Position numbers and translations under genes: made by a program
The notes under the pieces: model-generated
Told to the model about the DNA's origin: nothing
The model's input: the letters and a program-made list of their open reading frames with translations, nothing else
The model's database searches: none
DNA from: Tulasnella sp. 424
Taxonomy: Eukaryota; Basidiomycota; Agaricomycetes; Cantharellales; Tulasnellaceae
DNA: 64,000 bases
Direction: 5' to 3'
NCBI GenBank assembly: GCA_019633425.1
Contig: WSUB01000009.1
Location: 186,001-250,000, forward strand
Part shown: one piece after another, positions 50,185 through 61,826 of the stretch
Layout: the number at the start of each line of letters is the position of its first letter
Numbering within the stretch: position 1 is the first letter of the stretch

Positions 50185-52780
50185 ATGTTCACCACAAGCA
50201 ACAAGCCGCCAGCAACCAAGGCTCCTGCTGGCCTGCCCTCCCGCCCCTCGACCACAGGGAACCGCAAAGGTCTTGCTTCAACTCTCCTCAAGGGCAGCGG
50301 CCTTGTAGATAGGGATCAAGACGCCAAGATGGCCGATGCTGGACCGTCCACGGGTTCCGCTGCATTGCACGCGAAACGTGCCGACGAGCGTCGGAAACGC
50401 AACCGTGAAAGGATGGGAATACCAGAGAAGGACAAAACTGGAAGAAATGTGGAACAATCGGTAAATATCGTTCACTGCTCACTTTGAAAACCAGGATGCT
50501 TTGGGGCCTTTCTTGATGCGTGTAATTGGTGATGTTGATTCGGACCAGTCGGATGTTCTCCCCACCTCTTACACATTGAGCCTACAACCCTTTTATCCCG
50601 GTATTATCGATTTTCAGTATGCTTACCATGTTCATTTGCATGCTTTCTCCTCTTTGTTCGTTTTCCTCGTCTTCTGCTTGTCCCCCCTACCCTTGTGCCG
50701 CTCGACCATGCTCCACTACGTCCCCGTTCGTCATGGCGTACTCCGTCGCCCGGGTAGTTCGCGGCCGCCATGCGACTTGGGAAAGGATCGGCCCTCACAG
50801 GACGGATAGCGGGCGTACCCTCCACACCAATACCGAAACGAGTGGGAGTGAGATCGAAGATAACGGCAACGACCGAGGCTCCGAAGGATGTCAATAATAT
50901 ATCACTCCTCCGAGGTTTCGTGAATTCGCGATACGACAAGCAGCGTCGTTTCCTTAATCTCGAGGTGAGCGCGCTACTGGTTCCGTCCACATTCGTATCT
51001 TACTAAGCCCTTTCCGAATCAGAACCTCCAAGATGACCCGTTCTTCAAGGACAGCAAATTCACCTCACCCGACTTGCCTTCGGCAGCGAAGGACACCGGA
51101 ACCGTCATCCTGAAACTCGCTAGTCAGCTTGATCCTCCACCAGAAACGGTCTCCTTGGCGAACAACAAGTTCAGAACGTTGAAGCAGTTGGCGTATATCA
51201 ACCGCTATCTCCCGAACTTGGCCAACTTGTCGCTGCAGAACAACGACATCGAGGACATCAAGACCCTTTCATTCGTTGGCTCCCGTTCGGATCATGTACC
51301 AAAATTGGGGGAAGTCATCTTCCTGGGCAATCCGTTCAGGGAAATATATTCAGCGAGGAATGAGTTGGAACGGTATCAGACGTACGTTTTTGCGACCCTT
51401 GATCTTGCGACCTACAGCTACAGATTCTGATTTCAACCCTTTCCCCCCTACCTCAAGTGAGGTTCTCAAGGTTTTCCCTTGTCTGAAGATGCTTGATATG
51501 CAGCCGGTAGTCAAAGTTGCCGGATTTGACGCATCGGCAAGCAAACCTTCGCGGGCAGACGAAACAGGACCGACGGTGTTCGACACGCAAATGGGGGGAC
51601 CTATAATGCAAGACGGAGTCCAGGAGACAACGACTGCATTCTTAGTCAAGTGCGATACTCCTCTTCGTAGAACTCTGGTGCTGTTGGCTAACTTTAGCTA
51701 TTTAGATACTTCACCCTATTCGATCAGAACCGCGCAGCTTTGGTTGATGCATACTCTCCCAACGCAACGTTCTCAGTCTCGATCAACACAGCCGTTCCCG
51801 CTCGTGCTAGGATCAGTCGCTTCTTCCTCGAATTACCCCACCAGAAGCAATTGAACTGGGAGGCTTGGACGCCACTGTCCCGCAACTTGACGCGCATCAA
51901 GAATACCGGCGACGTAGCATCTCATCGCCTCTTCAAGTCACCTGAAGACATTGTCAAAGCCTTGCATCGGGTGCCGCAGACGAAACATGACATCGCGAAC
52001 GGCGGCAATACATTCCTTGCAGAGTCATGGATCGTCTCCAGCGTCCTGACTCTTGATACTCTCCTTGTTACCGTTCACGGTCAATTCACGGAATGTAAGT
52101 TAGCTGAGCTTGCTAGAATTTGCCAACAAATTCTTATAATCGAACGCTTCATATTTTCAATATTTAGTGCCTGCTCAGGGACAACGATCTTTCGATCGAA
52201 CTTTCATTCTTGCTCCGGCTGCTCCCGACTCCAAAGCCCGGCAGAACGGATGGGAGGTGGTAATCATCTCGGAACAACTTCATGTCCGCAACTACTCGAG
52301 CCATGACGCCTGGGCTCCTGGTCCTATAACGGTCCAAACAGAAGAGGATGAGAAGCCCACAGCTCCGGCTCCAGCCCCAGCCCCCGTCCCAGCCCCCGTC
52401 CCAGTCCCAGTAGGAACTGCTGCACCCCCAACTCAAGCTCCGCAACCCACTCCGGTCACTTCTGAACCTGCGCCAGACGCGATTCTGGCCGCTCTTGTAA
52501 GCATATATCGATACTTGTCTGGACCAACTGTTGCTGACTTCGTTACGGTTTCCATTCTCCAGCCCGACTACCAGCGCAACCTTATCGCAGAATTCCAGCG
52601 CGTCACAGGGCTAAACGTGATATGGTCTGGAAGGTGCCTGGAGGGGAACCAATGGAACCCAGAGGCCGCTCTCGTTAATTTTCACGAGCTTAAAGTACGT
52701 AGCGTGTCATTCTACCCATTCCCGTTTGTCCTAACGTAGTTCTGCAGCCCCAAATCCCACCCGAGGCATTCAACCTCTAG
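50185..52780 (+). CDS. MEX67: mRNA export receptor Mex67 (NXF1/TAP family)
   Basis: General mRNA export factor that, with Mtr2, carries mRNPs through nuclear pores. It starts MFTTSNKPPATKAPAGLPSR. The N-terminal basic region (ADERRKRNRERMG) is followed by an RNA-binding region. Leucine-rich repeats come next: ETVSLANNKFRTLKQLAYINRYLPNLANLSLQNNDIED and GEVIFLGNPFRE. The NTF2-like domain reads TAFLVKYFTLFDQNRAALVDAYSPNATFSVSIN, then ALHRVPQTKHD, TLLVTVHGQFTE, RSFDRTFILAPA and VVIISEQLHVRNY. A Pro/Ala tract (about 52360-52420) leads to a TAP-C/UBA domain (PDYQRNLIAEFQRVTGLNVIWSGRCLEGNQWNPEAAL...F). The stop is at 52778-52780. Introns near 50463-50790 were not all resolved. The family is very clear. 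Confidence 0.86.
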
Positions 52781-53262
52781 TCATCATGTCATTTTCTGCT
52801 TATTTTCATTTTACCCCCGCCCTTAATGTCGTCCTCCGCTGTGTTTTACTTTCGTCTCTTCGATGCTTTCTGTCTCTTTTATCCCGAATAACAATGTATG
52901 CGATGACCAAGCGAGTTTCGATATTATTCTCACTTGGACAATTGAGTGGAATTTAACTATCTTCTGAACCAACTGAATCCTCTGGTGAGATGATTAAAAG
53001 CGACGGGCTTTACTAGTGCCGAGATCTCTCGCTGCCGCTGAAGACGGCGCCCGGGGGATTAACAATCACGTCAAAGCTTGGACTGCGAAGAAGGATCAAA
53101 TTCCCAGAGGCTCCAAGACATATCCACGTCCAAGACAGTTCCATTTTTTTCGAAAGCCGTACAACCAGCGCATAAAAGTTACAACCTACTGGGCTCCATA
53201 GAAGATATTTGAACGACCCTATCGTTGATAGAAGCAGGTCAGCTTGGAAATTCTAAACGGTC
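52781..53262. other. Convergent intergenic region Mex67 / reductase
   Basis: 482 bp between two 3' ends. Its first part is T-rich, as expected for a 3'UTR. A 61-codon open frame (53016-53201) has no family features. Nothing further is seen. Confidence 0.4.
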
Positions 53263-54745
53263 TCAGACCACACGCCCATACATTTTACCCGTGTTGACGC
53301 CTGTAAAGATTCCGTTCAGGTGCTTGGGGCAATTCTCCAAGCCTTGTTCCACATGGAATCGTCTCTTGAGCTTTCCCTCCTTTAACCACTGAGCAAGGTC
53401 TCTCTGGGCCTCGCCATACCGGCTTGCGTAATCGAACACGATGAAGCCTTCCATTTTTGCTCGTTGGGAAATCAGATTCCTGGAAAGGGCGATTAGCTGA
53501 AGCGCTAAGTAGGTGCCAGCTCAGGCACGTACAGGTAGCCAGCGAGACCTTTCGGTTTGCTGTCTGGGCGATAAAACGGAAGACCAAGGTCTTAAGCCCA
53601 GTCTCATGGAACGGGAAGGGTTTCAAGACGTACTGTAATCGGAAATGGCACCACATAGAGCGATGCGGGCGCCCTTGTTCAAGCGTGTCAAGCAAAGATC
53701 CAGGATGTCACCACCGACTATGGAAGGTAGCTGTCAGTATGGGCGCAGATCGCACAATGGGTAGATCACCGACCGTTATCAAAGTAGACGTCGCTAATCG
53801 AAGAGACGTCAGTATTTTTGGGACCCGGCGGCTAGTAAGGGAACTTACAGATATCCGACGTTCTTCTTGAAGTCATCCCTGAACGATGGGCTCTTGTAGT
53901 TGAGAGCCTTATCAACGCCGAGGTCCGATTCGAGCCAGTTGCACTTCTCGTCAGAGCCCGCAATGGCGATGACCTTGGCTCCCTTGAGTTTTGCGATCTG
54001 GCATGCCACGCTGCCTACGGCACCAGCTGCTCCGGATACGACGCACGTGTCGCCAGATTTGAGCTGGGCCACGTCAAGAAGACCCTACGAAATATGTGTT
54101 AGTCGGAGAAACGGGGAATCATGGATCAAACATACAAAGTAGGCCGTCAAAGCTGTTAGGTTGGGAAGGGTCAGTTTAGACTGGACATTAATTCGGATGG
54201 AAACTTTTGGGACACTCACCAGTGCTTCCGAGCACGCCAAGATAATCTAACGCCGTTGCCCCGGGCGGCGGACTAATCAGATCGGATGGGTTAGCTATGG
54301 ATTGTTTGAAGAGACGATCTACTTACTTGAGAGCCTCTAGCTTACTCTCATCCATCAAGGCGTAGTTCGTCCATCCTGGAAGGGGATGGGGTTACATTCG
54401 AGCGCTGCAACGAATCAGAGAAAACAACTTACCGAAGGCCGCCTTGACGACGTCTCCAACCTTGAATTTTCCATCGGTGGAATGGACCTTGACGACGGTA
54501 CCAACGCCCTGTGCACGCATCGTCTCGCCGATTTGAACAGGGGGGATGTAGGACCTTGTATCGTTCAGCCAACCTCGCATGGCTGGATCGATGCTGATGT
54601 AGTCCACCCTAACGAGGACCTCGGTCGGTTTTGAAGGGGTAAGCTCCGTCATCGGGACTTTTTCCGACTTGAAAGTCGAGTCGTCGATGCTGCCCTTTGG
54701 GCGTTGAGCGAGAACGAGTTTCGTGGCTTCAGAGGGGAGAGTCAT
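53263..54745 (-). CDS. NADP-dependent medium-chain oxidoreductase (PTGR/leukotriene B4 dehydrogenase-like)
   Basis: Cytosolic zinc-independent MDR-family reductase; related enzymes reduce alpha,beta-unsaturated carbonyls. The chosen start, MTLPSEATKLVLAQRPKG (complement of 54743-54745), matches the family; an in-frame ATG 39 nt upstream (54784) is possible. Blocks: VLVRVDYISIDPAMRGWLND, IGETMRAQGVGTVV, FKVGDVVKAAFG, then after introns WTNYALMDESK, LGVLGSTGLTAYFGLLDVA, DTCVVSGAAGAVGSVACQIAKL (the GxxGxxG nucleotide loop), VIAIAGSDEKC, YFDNVGGDILDL, IALCGAISDYS, and the C-terminal MEGFIVFDYASRY and FTGVNTGKMYGRVV. No catalytic-zinc ligands, as expected. Divergent from the membrane-protein gene at 55042. 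Confidence 0.87.
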
Positions 54746-55041
54746 GGTGAGTTTTCCGATGAGAGAGGAGATCAGACGGGCCATTTCTTGGATTTTATGA
54801 TGTCGGTGGCTCTTCAAGACTACGTAGACGTCGACCGGGAACGTCGGTTTATGGGTGAGCCGGACGCCATGTGGCTTGTTGAGGTACAAGGCAACGGAGT
54901 TTACGGAAGGTGAGAGCCGAAGCAGGTGAAACCGAAAGGTCGTAAGAGCCAGGCCACACACACCCGCATAATTCAAGCACCAGCGCTCCTTTCAACTCCT
55001 TTAAGCTTTTTACAGCCCTTGCTCATCCGATCAAGCTACCG

Positions 55042-55898
55042 ATGGCACCTTCAACAGCTTCTTCGTCGTCGTCTGCCACTGATTCTCCCTCGCTGGCCAG
55101 CAAAGCGCTCAACCAAGCCAAATACGTCGTGACGGGCGGCGCCTTGGTCTACTACTTCGGCGTCGGGAAGGAGTTTAGCGACGTCTTACATACAAGTGGG
55201 CTTCCGAGGTATGTCTTTGCACTAGAATCGTTTTGTCAGCTGGGGGCTACGAAGCGGCTTAGTACTTGGACTGACGTATCCCGTCCACAGCGTAATCGCT
55301 CTAGCGTCATTAGCAGCGACCCTCGCAACAATATCAATATTCCTTTACCTCCTCGTCTATCTACCCCGCTTCAAGCGCATCAATCCCGACGTGAGTGGTG
55401 CTCTTTCGCCCAGCCTGCGGCCGTACGCCTCGCACATGGCTGACCTCGACCTTTCGCTTCGGCGACATTCCTCCATCCCATTCTGGCTATTCCAAACAAC
55501 CTAAATTAACGATCCGGGATAATTTTAGTACCACAACTGGAGGATGTCGAAGGACCTCTCTCGTGTTGTCCCGGTAAAGTACCTTCCCGCAAGCCGTCTC
55601 ATCCATCTATGGCTTACCAACTCCCGTCGCCACAATGGTGCTGACAGATCCTAACCGGAACCATTCTATCCGGCTGGTCGCTATTAGCAATCAGCTTGGC
55701 AACGTGGTCGAGCCTGAACGTTGTTCAGAGTCTTGCAGGAGGTAACGCACGCTCCGATCGGGTTTCCAACCACTCCCGTCTGACTCTACTCTCTCCCCTT
55801 TCTCAGCTTTAGGTTCCTATGCCCTTATGTTCGGCCTGATTGGGATGATTCCGACCCCACCACGAGTTGGTTCGTTAAAAAGCCACCGCGCCAACTGA
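55042..55898 (+). CDS. Multi-pass membrane protein of unknown function (3' end uncertain)
   Basis: I do not recognise the family. Exons 55042-55208, 55291-55390, 55529-55573 and 55648-55741 join in frame to give MAPSTASSSSSATDSPSLA, ALVYYFGVGKEFSDV, then hydrophobic VIALASLAATLATISIFLYLLVYLP, a basic loop (RFKRINPDYHNWRMSKDLSR) and hydrophobic VVPILTGTILSGWSLLAISLATW. A last exon from 55807 or 55813 gives another hydrophobic block (SYALMFGLIGMIPTP) and a stop at 55896-55898. In another frame 55813-56262 encodes plausible protein (WDDSDPTTSWFVKKPPRQLSSSELD ... PDKLQNLTTIIEDVHRNLV), which suggests the true C-terminus may be spliced differently and extend to about 56262. Confidence 0.5.
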
Positions 55899-57314
55899 GC
55901 TCTTCCGAGCTCGATAACGCCATTTCTCTTCGGGGAAGCCTTGGAAGTCTGTCACAATATGCTCTCGCCTTTTCTACGTTCATTATTGATACCCCCCATA
56001 TACATGGTATGTTGTACGAAGTACCCACACTCCGCAAAGTTTTCGGCAGTGTAGGATCTCCACGTCGCCGTGCTTCTCTCCGCCAAGGTTAAGCCTCATG
56101 CCTGAAGATCCCCGCCTGTGGTCCGTTTGCCTCATCTATGAGCACACGAGTTTGATAAATTCACAGACGATGTGATTCCGGACAAGCTTCAGAATTTAAC
56201 TACAATTATCGAGGATGTACATCGAAATCTTGTACGGAATTATCTGAGCGTCCTTGGTTGAGATGAGGAGAGAGAAAAACGAGAAAGAACGAAGAAACGA
56301 GCGAACTGGTCAACAGCTGTGGAAAAACGGGAAGCAAGAGATCAAGCCGAAAGACGAAACGAAACGAAACGAACGAGTGTTGTAGACAAAGAACAGATCA
56401 GAACGAAAAGAAAGGACAGAGACGAGTCAAGAGACTTTTGGATACTTGATAGAAGAGATGGAGAGTGAAGGCTGAAAGGAGTGAATTTGTACAAAGGAGA
56501 GTGTGGATAGACGCGAGGTCAAAATTGCAGAGATAGTTTTAAAAGGGTTGGGCAAGGGCCGGCTGTTATTTGTGACTCCAATAGCAGGGGAGGCTTGAGT
56601 GAGGTGAAAGGCGAATGATTGATTCCAGGATTTTGCAGCTGTTGATGGATTGATTGTCGATGTGGTGAGAGAAGCGGGAGTCGAGGTAGGCGATAATATG
56701 AGAGAACGGTGGGTCTGTCGAGGTGGCAAGCTAGAGTAGCTCGCTAGGGACCACCGGAGGACGGAGCAGGTGGAGGACTGGTGAGGAATGTTGCGGTAAG
56801 AGAGGAGGGGTTAAGGTTGGGGAGCAGGAGGATGAAGAAACATAGACTGAAGGAATGGAAGGGGAACAGGAGATGATGGTACAGGGGAGGAGGAATCAAA
56901 AAGAAACAGAAAAAAAGGATAGACGGTGGTTGGGAGGCCGTGATGGTGCTCCCAAAATCAAGATTTGATCAAAGAACTAGACGAGGTGAGGAACAGGAAA
57001 GCAGACTGTGAAGTGGTAGGGGAGGGGAGGGGAAGAGCGGATATCGTTAAAGTGGTGGGAGGTAATGAGAAGGGGAAAGAGTTATTTCAGAGTATTTACA
57101 CACGCGAGCCCAAGAAGCGGGAGGAAATAGAAAAAGGCAGAAAGCAGGTCGTCGTCAAGAATATAGATACGAGAAAGGGGTTGGGAAGAGCCTTTAAAGA
57201 GTCGTTTCAATATGCTTTGAGAAAGGTGAGGAAATAAAGAGGAGATTGAGAGACGAATAACTTGAGAGGACGATCGGGAGTTTGATAGACTGGCGCGATT
57301 CATTTTCGACCAGC
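55899..57314. other. Gene-poor interval including a purine-rich strand-asymmetric tract
   Basis: 55899-56262 may belong to the preceding gene. From about 56255 to 57240 the plus strand is dominated by A and G, with repeated gaaac, gaaag, gagga and aggag words; this is the presumed 3'UTR side of the minus-strand gene at 57315. The open frame at 56965-57237 (Lys/Glu/Arg-rich) is explained by this composition and is not called as a gene. Confidence 0.55.
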
Positions 57315-59659
57315 TTAGAAAAGATACTTGACGGGTGGCTTGCACGTTGATCCCAATGCCGATGATCCTGAGGAAGACGATGACGACCAGGCGGACTTCC
57401 TCTCCTTTGGCAGGGCCTTGGGTTTCTCCTCGAACGGACTGTTCAACCCAAACGCAGCTCCAAGCAACCCTCCTGCGGCAGCGCTGACGTCGGAGGAGCG
57501 CTTCTTCTTCTTTTCGGGCTCGCCCAAGGAGCCGAATGAGATCTTCCTTCCGATTTCGCCCAAGCCTTTGGTTCGAATCTTGGCGAGAGGCTGCTGGGGA
57601 GGTCGAGAAGGTAAGGGAGGAGAAAGAAGCAAGTCCGCTGCGGTGAGAGGCTGAAGCTTCAGCGACTTGTTGCCTACACGTCGGAGAGTGCGAGGCGGGG
57701 ATGCAGATGTGGCGCGGTTTGGATCCATGGGCGTCACCTGGATGGCAGGGGGGGACTGGGCCTTGGACTTGCCATCCTTCCGCTTGTCCTTAGCAATGCC
57801 GTGCGAGGACTGATTCTTCTCTTTGGGAGACGAAGAGCTCAACTTCGACTTGCTAGAGCCACGGGTCTTGGAAGTCTCCACACTGCGCATCGATAGCTGG
57901 GTGACACTGCTTGAGGAGGACAACGAGGGCAGACTCTCCAAAGACGACATGGAGCTCATTGTAAACGTCTCTACGGAGATCGTCTGGGGCTGAGCACGGC
58001 AGGAAGGAAGGTCGTAGCCCTTGCTCGAGGATTGGGACTTGAGGTTCAACTCTGGACCGAGGAAGGACGGCGTCCTGGTCATCGTCTTCATCCTCTTGAC
58101 CGTCTTTCCGCGTCTCTTCTCCTCTTCATCCGAGGAGTAGATTCCAGGCGAAATTGAGCGGCCTCCGTCCATCGCATTCGGTGGAGCGAGGAGCTGCTGC
58201 TCCTTTGCTTTCTTGGTCTCTTCTTTCTTTTGCTGTGCGACAGCTCCGTAGCTCGGTGCTCGTTTCAACGCTCCGCGCTCTCGAACAGCACCTGTGCCTG
58301 CAGCAGCGCCCATGCTATCTGTTGGCAAGGTTTCGGTGATGTCGTTGGAGAAGACGGTAGGGCCCGTAGACAAAGGACGGCCGAATGAAGCCGACCTTTG
58401 TGGACGGACGCGCGTCATGCAAGGGTTAGAGGTGCGGTGAGTGATTCGAGCGAGCGTGTCCGGCAAGTTGGAGGGGAACGCGGACGGTGGGGCACCAGTA
58501 GCAGGGGATAGTGAGATCGGCGTGGATAGAGCCATAGGAACGACACCCTCTTCCACAATAGCGAGCTGGGAGGAGGTGGAAGATGTCGTACGACGCAGAC
58601 GCTGGCGGGGAGGGGGCAGGACGGTGCAGTCAAGAGGAGGACGGAAGGCGCCACTGGTTGGGTCGGAATTCGAGGTGGACGCGGTGGAGATGACGGAGTC
58701 GCGGTTCCGCGCGGGATTGGCATAGGGATGGAAAGTAAAGAACCTGTCTGCTCGGTGTTGAAGACGCGTCGAGGCACTACGAGTAAGAAGACAGCGAAGC
58801 AGTTAGCAACGATAACATTGGCCTACTTCCGATTCCGTACCGAATGATGTGAGCATTCTCTTTGGTAGACCGCGCAGGCTTGCCATCTACTTCGGGTGTG
58901 GAAGGTAGGAGCTCATCCATCGAGTTCTTCCTGTACATAGGCACACGGGAAGCACGGTCCCTCTTTGGGGGTGTATTCGTCGCGTCGGCTGGGGGGTTGT
59001 TTCCCAGCTCGTTAGCAGCTTTCTCAGCCGCATCAGCGAGGGATGGAGGGACGGAGAGCTTGGACGCGAGTTTGTAGAGCATTTGACGCGTCGATTTGAC
59101 TGAGTGAGGCCAGTCGATGGGACCCCTTGCGTCCTTGATACCGAGTGCGAGCTTTTGAAGGATGTTCTGAGGGGGCACTGAGCCAACGTATGGGGTGAAG
59201 AGATGTGAAGGAAGGCTTTCCAGAGTCTATCGAGTGCATTGCAAGCGCGTTTTAGAGAAGATCATCGGGTGAAGACAGCGAGAGAGGTACCGGAAAAGGA
59301 CAAGGCTATATCAGCACACGCGTCCACCCGGAGAGACCGAGGAAAAATCTGGTAGCACTGACCTTGCAAAGCGTTTGTAGTTGGGCAGGGGTCCATTCGT
59401 ACTCTGCTCCCATGCTGCTTTCGTTGGAGATTGAGCTGCACCAGGAGTCTATGCTTGTGCGGTGGTGTGCGAGGTTGGAGGAGTCGCGTCTCTGATTGAC
59501 GGGGGTTATGGGATTTGAATCTGGACTGGTGATCATTGCGGTCGTAATGTTGTTGTTGTTATTGGTGGTGGAGTTAGAGCTGGAGGCGGGTAAGCATGAG
59601 AGAGGAGGATGGGGGAGGGTGAGCTTCAAGAGGCTGGGTCGTCGTTGAGCGAGGGGCAT
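57315..59659 (-). CDS. Disordered Ser/Pro/Lys-rich protein of unknown function
   Basis: No family recognised. The N-terminus (MPLAQRRPSLLKLTLPHPPL) carries an Asn/Ser run (NSTTNNNNN) and then a small conserved-looking helical block, GAEYEWTPAQLQTLCK followed by HLFTPYVGSVPPQNILQKLALGIKDA and DWPHSVKSTRQMLYKLASKL. The rest (about 550 aa) is low complexity with many SP/TP and RxxS sites (RAPSY, RTPSFLGPEL, RKISFGSLGEPEKKKKRS) and a C-terminus CKPPVKYLF. Such a layout suggests a phosphorylated regulatory or scaffold protein, which is an inference only. The ATG complement 59657-59659 is the first in frame. Introns lie near 58790-58850 and 59170-59365. Its 3' flank is the purine-rich tract, and upstream it is divergent from RNase H2A. 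Confidence 0.65.
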
Positions 59660-60388
59660 TGTGGCTCGACGCGGATGTGATGTGACCTCTTGGAAATTGA
59701 ACAGCTCGTTTCTCTACTAAAAATTGAGAGTAAAAATTGGGAACGCAACGAGTGTTGATGATGATTCTTTGAGAGGTAAAAGTCCTTGAGGATAGCTTAA
59801 GATGTAAAAAACGAGTCCAGTAGCAATAGCGCAGATGGGGGTTGGGAGGGGGGAGGAGGGAGCGGGAGGAGGTGGGATGGGTCGTTGTCGGATTGAGAGA
59901 TGGGAATTATTCCCCCCTCCAGTAATTACCCGACGTACCTCGGAGAACTCCTTCCAGAATCACTCACTCCCTGAAACAACGTCACTTTCCTTCCCAACAC
60001 CGTCCCCAGCCCCACTTCACTCGCACAATGAAAATTCACAAAAATATTCTTCTTTTTTTTTCATCACCGACGCGTCCAACCACCACCACCACCACCACCT
60101 CCTTCAACGTCGGCAACCACCACCTCCTCCAACGTCCCGACCCCTTTGTCAAATTACTCACCGTCGAACCATTCCCTTAATTGAATAGTTACGGGATCGA
60201 AGACCTGCCTCGTGTCAGGCCATCGAGCCAACACGTTCCACCCAACAACTTACAAGCCGCAAATTGCCCGAACACGCCTTGCTCCCACGGGTCGTTTTCG
60301 AACTCCGTTTGTTGACGCGTTTTGACAAAATCACGCGAGCGCGTCTTTCCACTACCACCAGCACCAGCACCTTCATCCACCTCCAGTC
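59660..60388. other. Divergent promoter region, disordered protein / RNase H2A
   Basis: 729 bp. It has a G-rich stretch (59835-59880), a T8-9 run near 60052-60060 and a CCA-repeat (ccaccaccaccaccaccacc, about 60078-60097) in the CT/CA-rich part on the RNase H2A side. The open frame at 59835-60188 is composed of these simple repeats and is not called. Confidence 0.45.
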
Positions 60389-61826
60389 ATGTCCGAAGCA
60401 GAATCTGTCTCATCAACCTCTGCTGCTATCGAGTCGTTGCCAAACTACCCGGACCCACTAATTGACTCTTACACATATCACTCAAAATGTCCGACAACCT
60501 CTGGAAAATACATCATGGGAGTGGATGAAGCCGGCCGAGGTCCAGTCCTAGGGCCCATGGTGTATGGCGTCGCTTTTTGCCCTGTCGAGTATAAAGAGCA
60601 ACTAGATGGAATGGGGTTTAATGGTGAGGATATTCCGTTGCCTTTCATAGATAGCTATACACCGGTTTCTGATGCGCTTCTTTCTTATCGTGTTCACACT
60701 TGATTCGTCGGAAAAGACTCGAAGCAGCTGGACGCCGAAACACGTTCCAGCCTTCTCGAATCACTCTCCTCCGATCCAGACAACCTTGGATGGGCGGTAC
60801 GGGTACTGAGGTGAGTCTTTGCGAGTCACTTGGTTCTGTTCGCGTCGTTCCTGACAACAGGTCTCTCGTTCCCCTACTTCATCAACCATCCGGCCCTCTT
60901 CTGGCGTCAACGGTTCCTCCCGCATCATCGCGTTCGTTCCTACCCTCCTGTGCCGATATCACACCCTGACCGGCAACCTACGCCACATCCATGCACTGTC
61001 CATGCGCGGACACGCTGTTGAGGCAGTCCACAAGATCTCTCATCCTCCATGCTTTCCCGTCCGCCAACAAACCTCAACGTTTGTGCACAACAAGCCACCG
61101 TCGGTTTAATTAAACTGGTCATGAACAAACTACAAATCACCATATCCGAACTATACGTCGACGCTCTCGGGCCACCAGCAGCCTACCAAAAATACCTCAA
61201 GGAATGCTTCCCGGAGATCGATAAAATATCCGTAGAGACGAAAGCGGATGCCAAATACAAGATCGTCGGAGCGGCTAGTGTGGCTGCAAAAGTTACCAGA
61301 GATGCGTGGATAGATGGCTGGGTTTGGGAGGAAGGGAGGAAAGGGAAGGTGACTGGTGAAGAAGAGGCTATGGAAGTTGACGAAGAAGAGTTGTCCGTGC
61401 CGTGGAGTAACCAATTCGGGAGCGGCTACCCGTCAGGTATGTTCTTTCCCTGACCGAGTTGCAACTCTCGAACTGACCACTCCCGTCGCCTTCCGATAGA
61501 CCCCAAAACGAAAGCATGGGTCGAATCCACCCTCGATCCTACATTCGGCTACCCTTCATTCTCTCGGTTCAGTTGGGCTACAATCAAAGTGCAACTCGAC
61601 AAGAGCGCGCACAAAGTCCAATGGTGAGCACCTCGTGCTTTGTCCAGCGCCAGGTTGATCTATCTACTGCGGCAGGGTGCTGAATGCCATTTTGCCTGGC
61701 CTGTTGTAACTCAGGATCGACGACGGTCACACCATCGCCAAAGCCTTCGAGAGCATCAAGCCTATCGATAAAGGACGCTGTGCCGTTGCAAAGGATCTCG
61801 CTATGCGTAGTGTGGGGAGCTTGTGA
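60389..61826 (+). CDS. Ribonuclease H2 catalytic subunit A
   Basis: Removes ribonucleotides from DNA and RNA from RNA:DNA hybrids in the nucleus. Exons 60389-60623, 60717-60810, 61027-61436, 61500-61623 and 61715-61826 total 975 nt, or 324 aa. Family motifs are intact: [18 protein letters not shown] (the first two catalytic acids in DEAGRG), [44 protein letters not shown] (catalytic Asp), [24 protein letters not shown] (catalytic Asp plus the Tyr/Lys region), [15 protein letters not shown] and [14 protein letters not shown]. The 216-nt third-exon intron is longer than usual here; its open frame and the Q-W junction before IDDGH support the splicing. The subunit is made active with H2B and H2C, which are not in this window. 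Confidence 0.92.

Noticed and set aside
56965..57237. Lys/Glu-rich 90-codon open frame
   Set aside because: It is produced by the purine-rich composition of the tract, since AG-only codons encode Lys, Arg, Glu and Gly.
59835..60188. 117-codon open frame upstream of RNase H2A
   Set aside because: Built from G-rich, CT-rich and CCA-repeat promoter sequence; no protein features.
60811..61026. Missing exon or frameshift in RNase H2A
   Set aside because: The region is a single longer intron; joining 60810 to 61027 gives VRVLSPQDLSS in frame with all family motifs.
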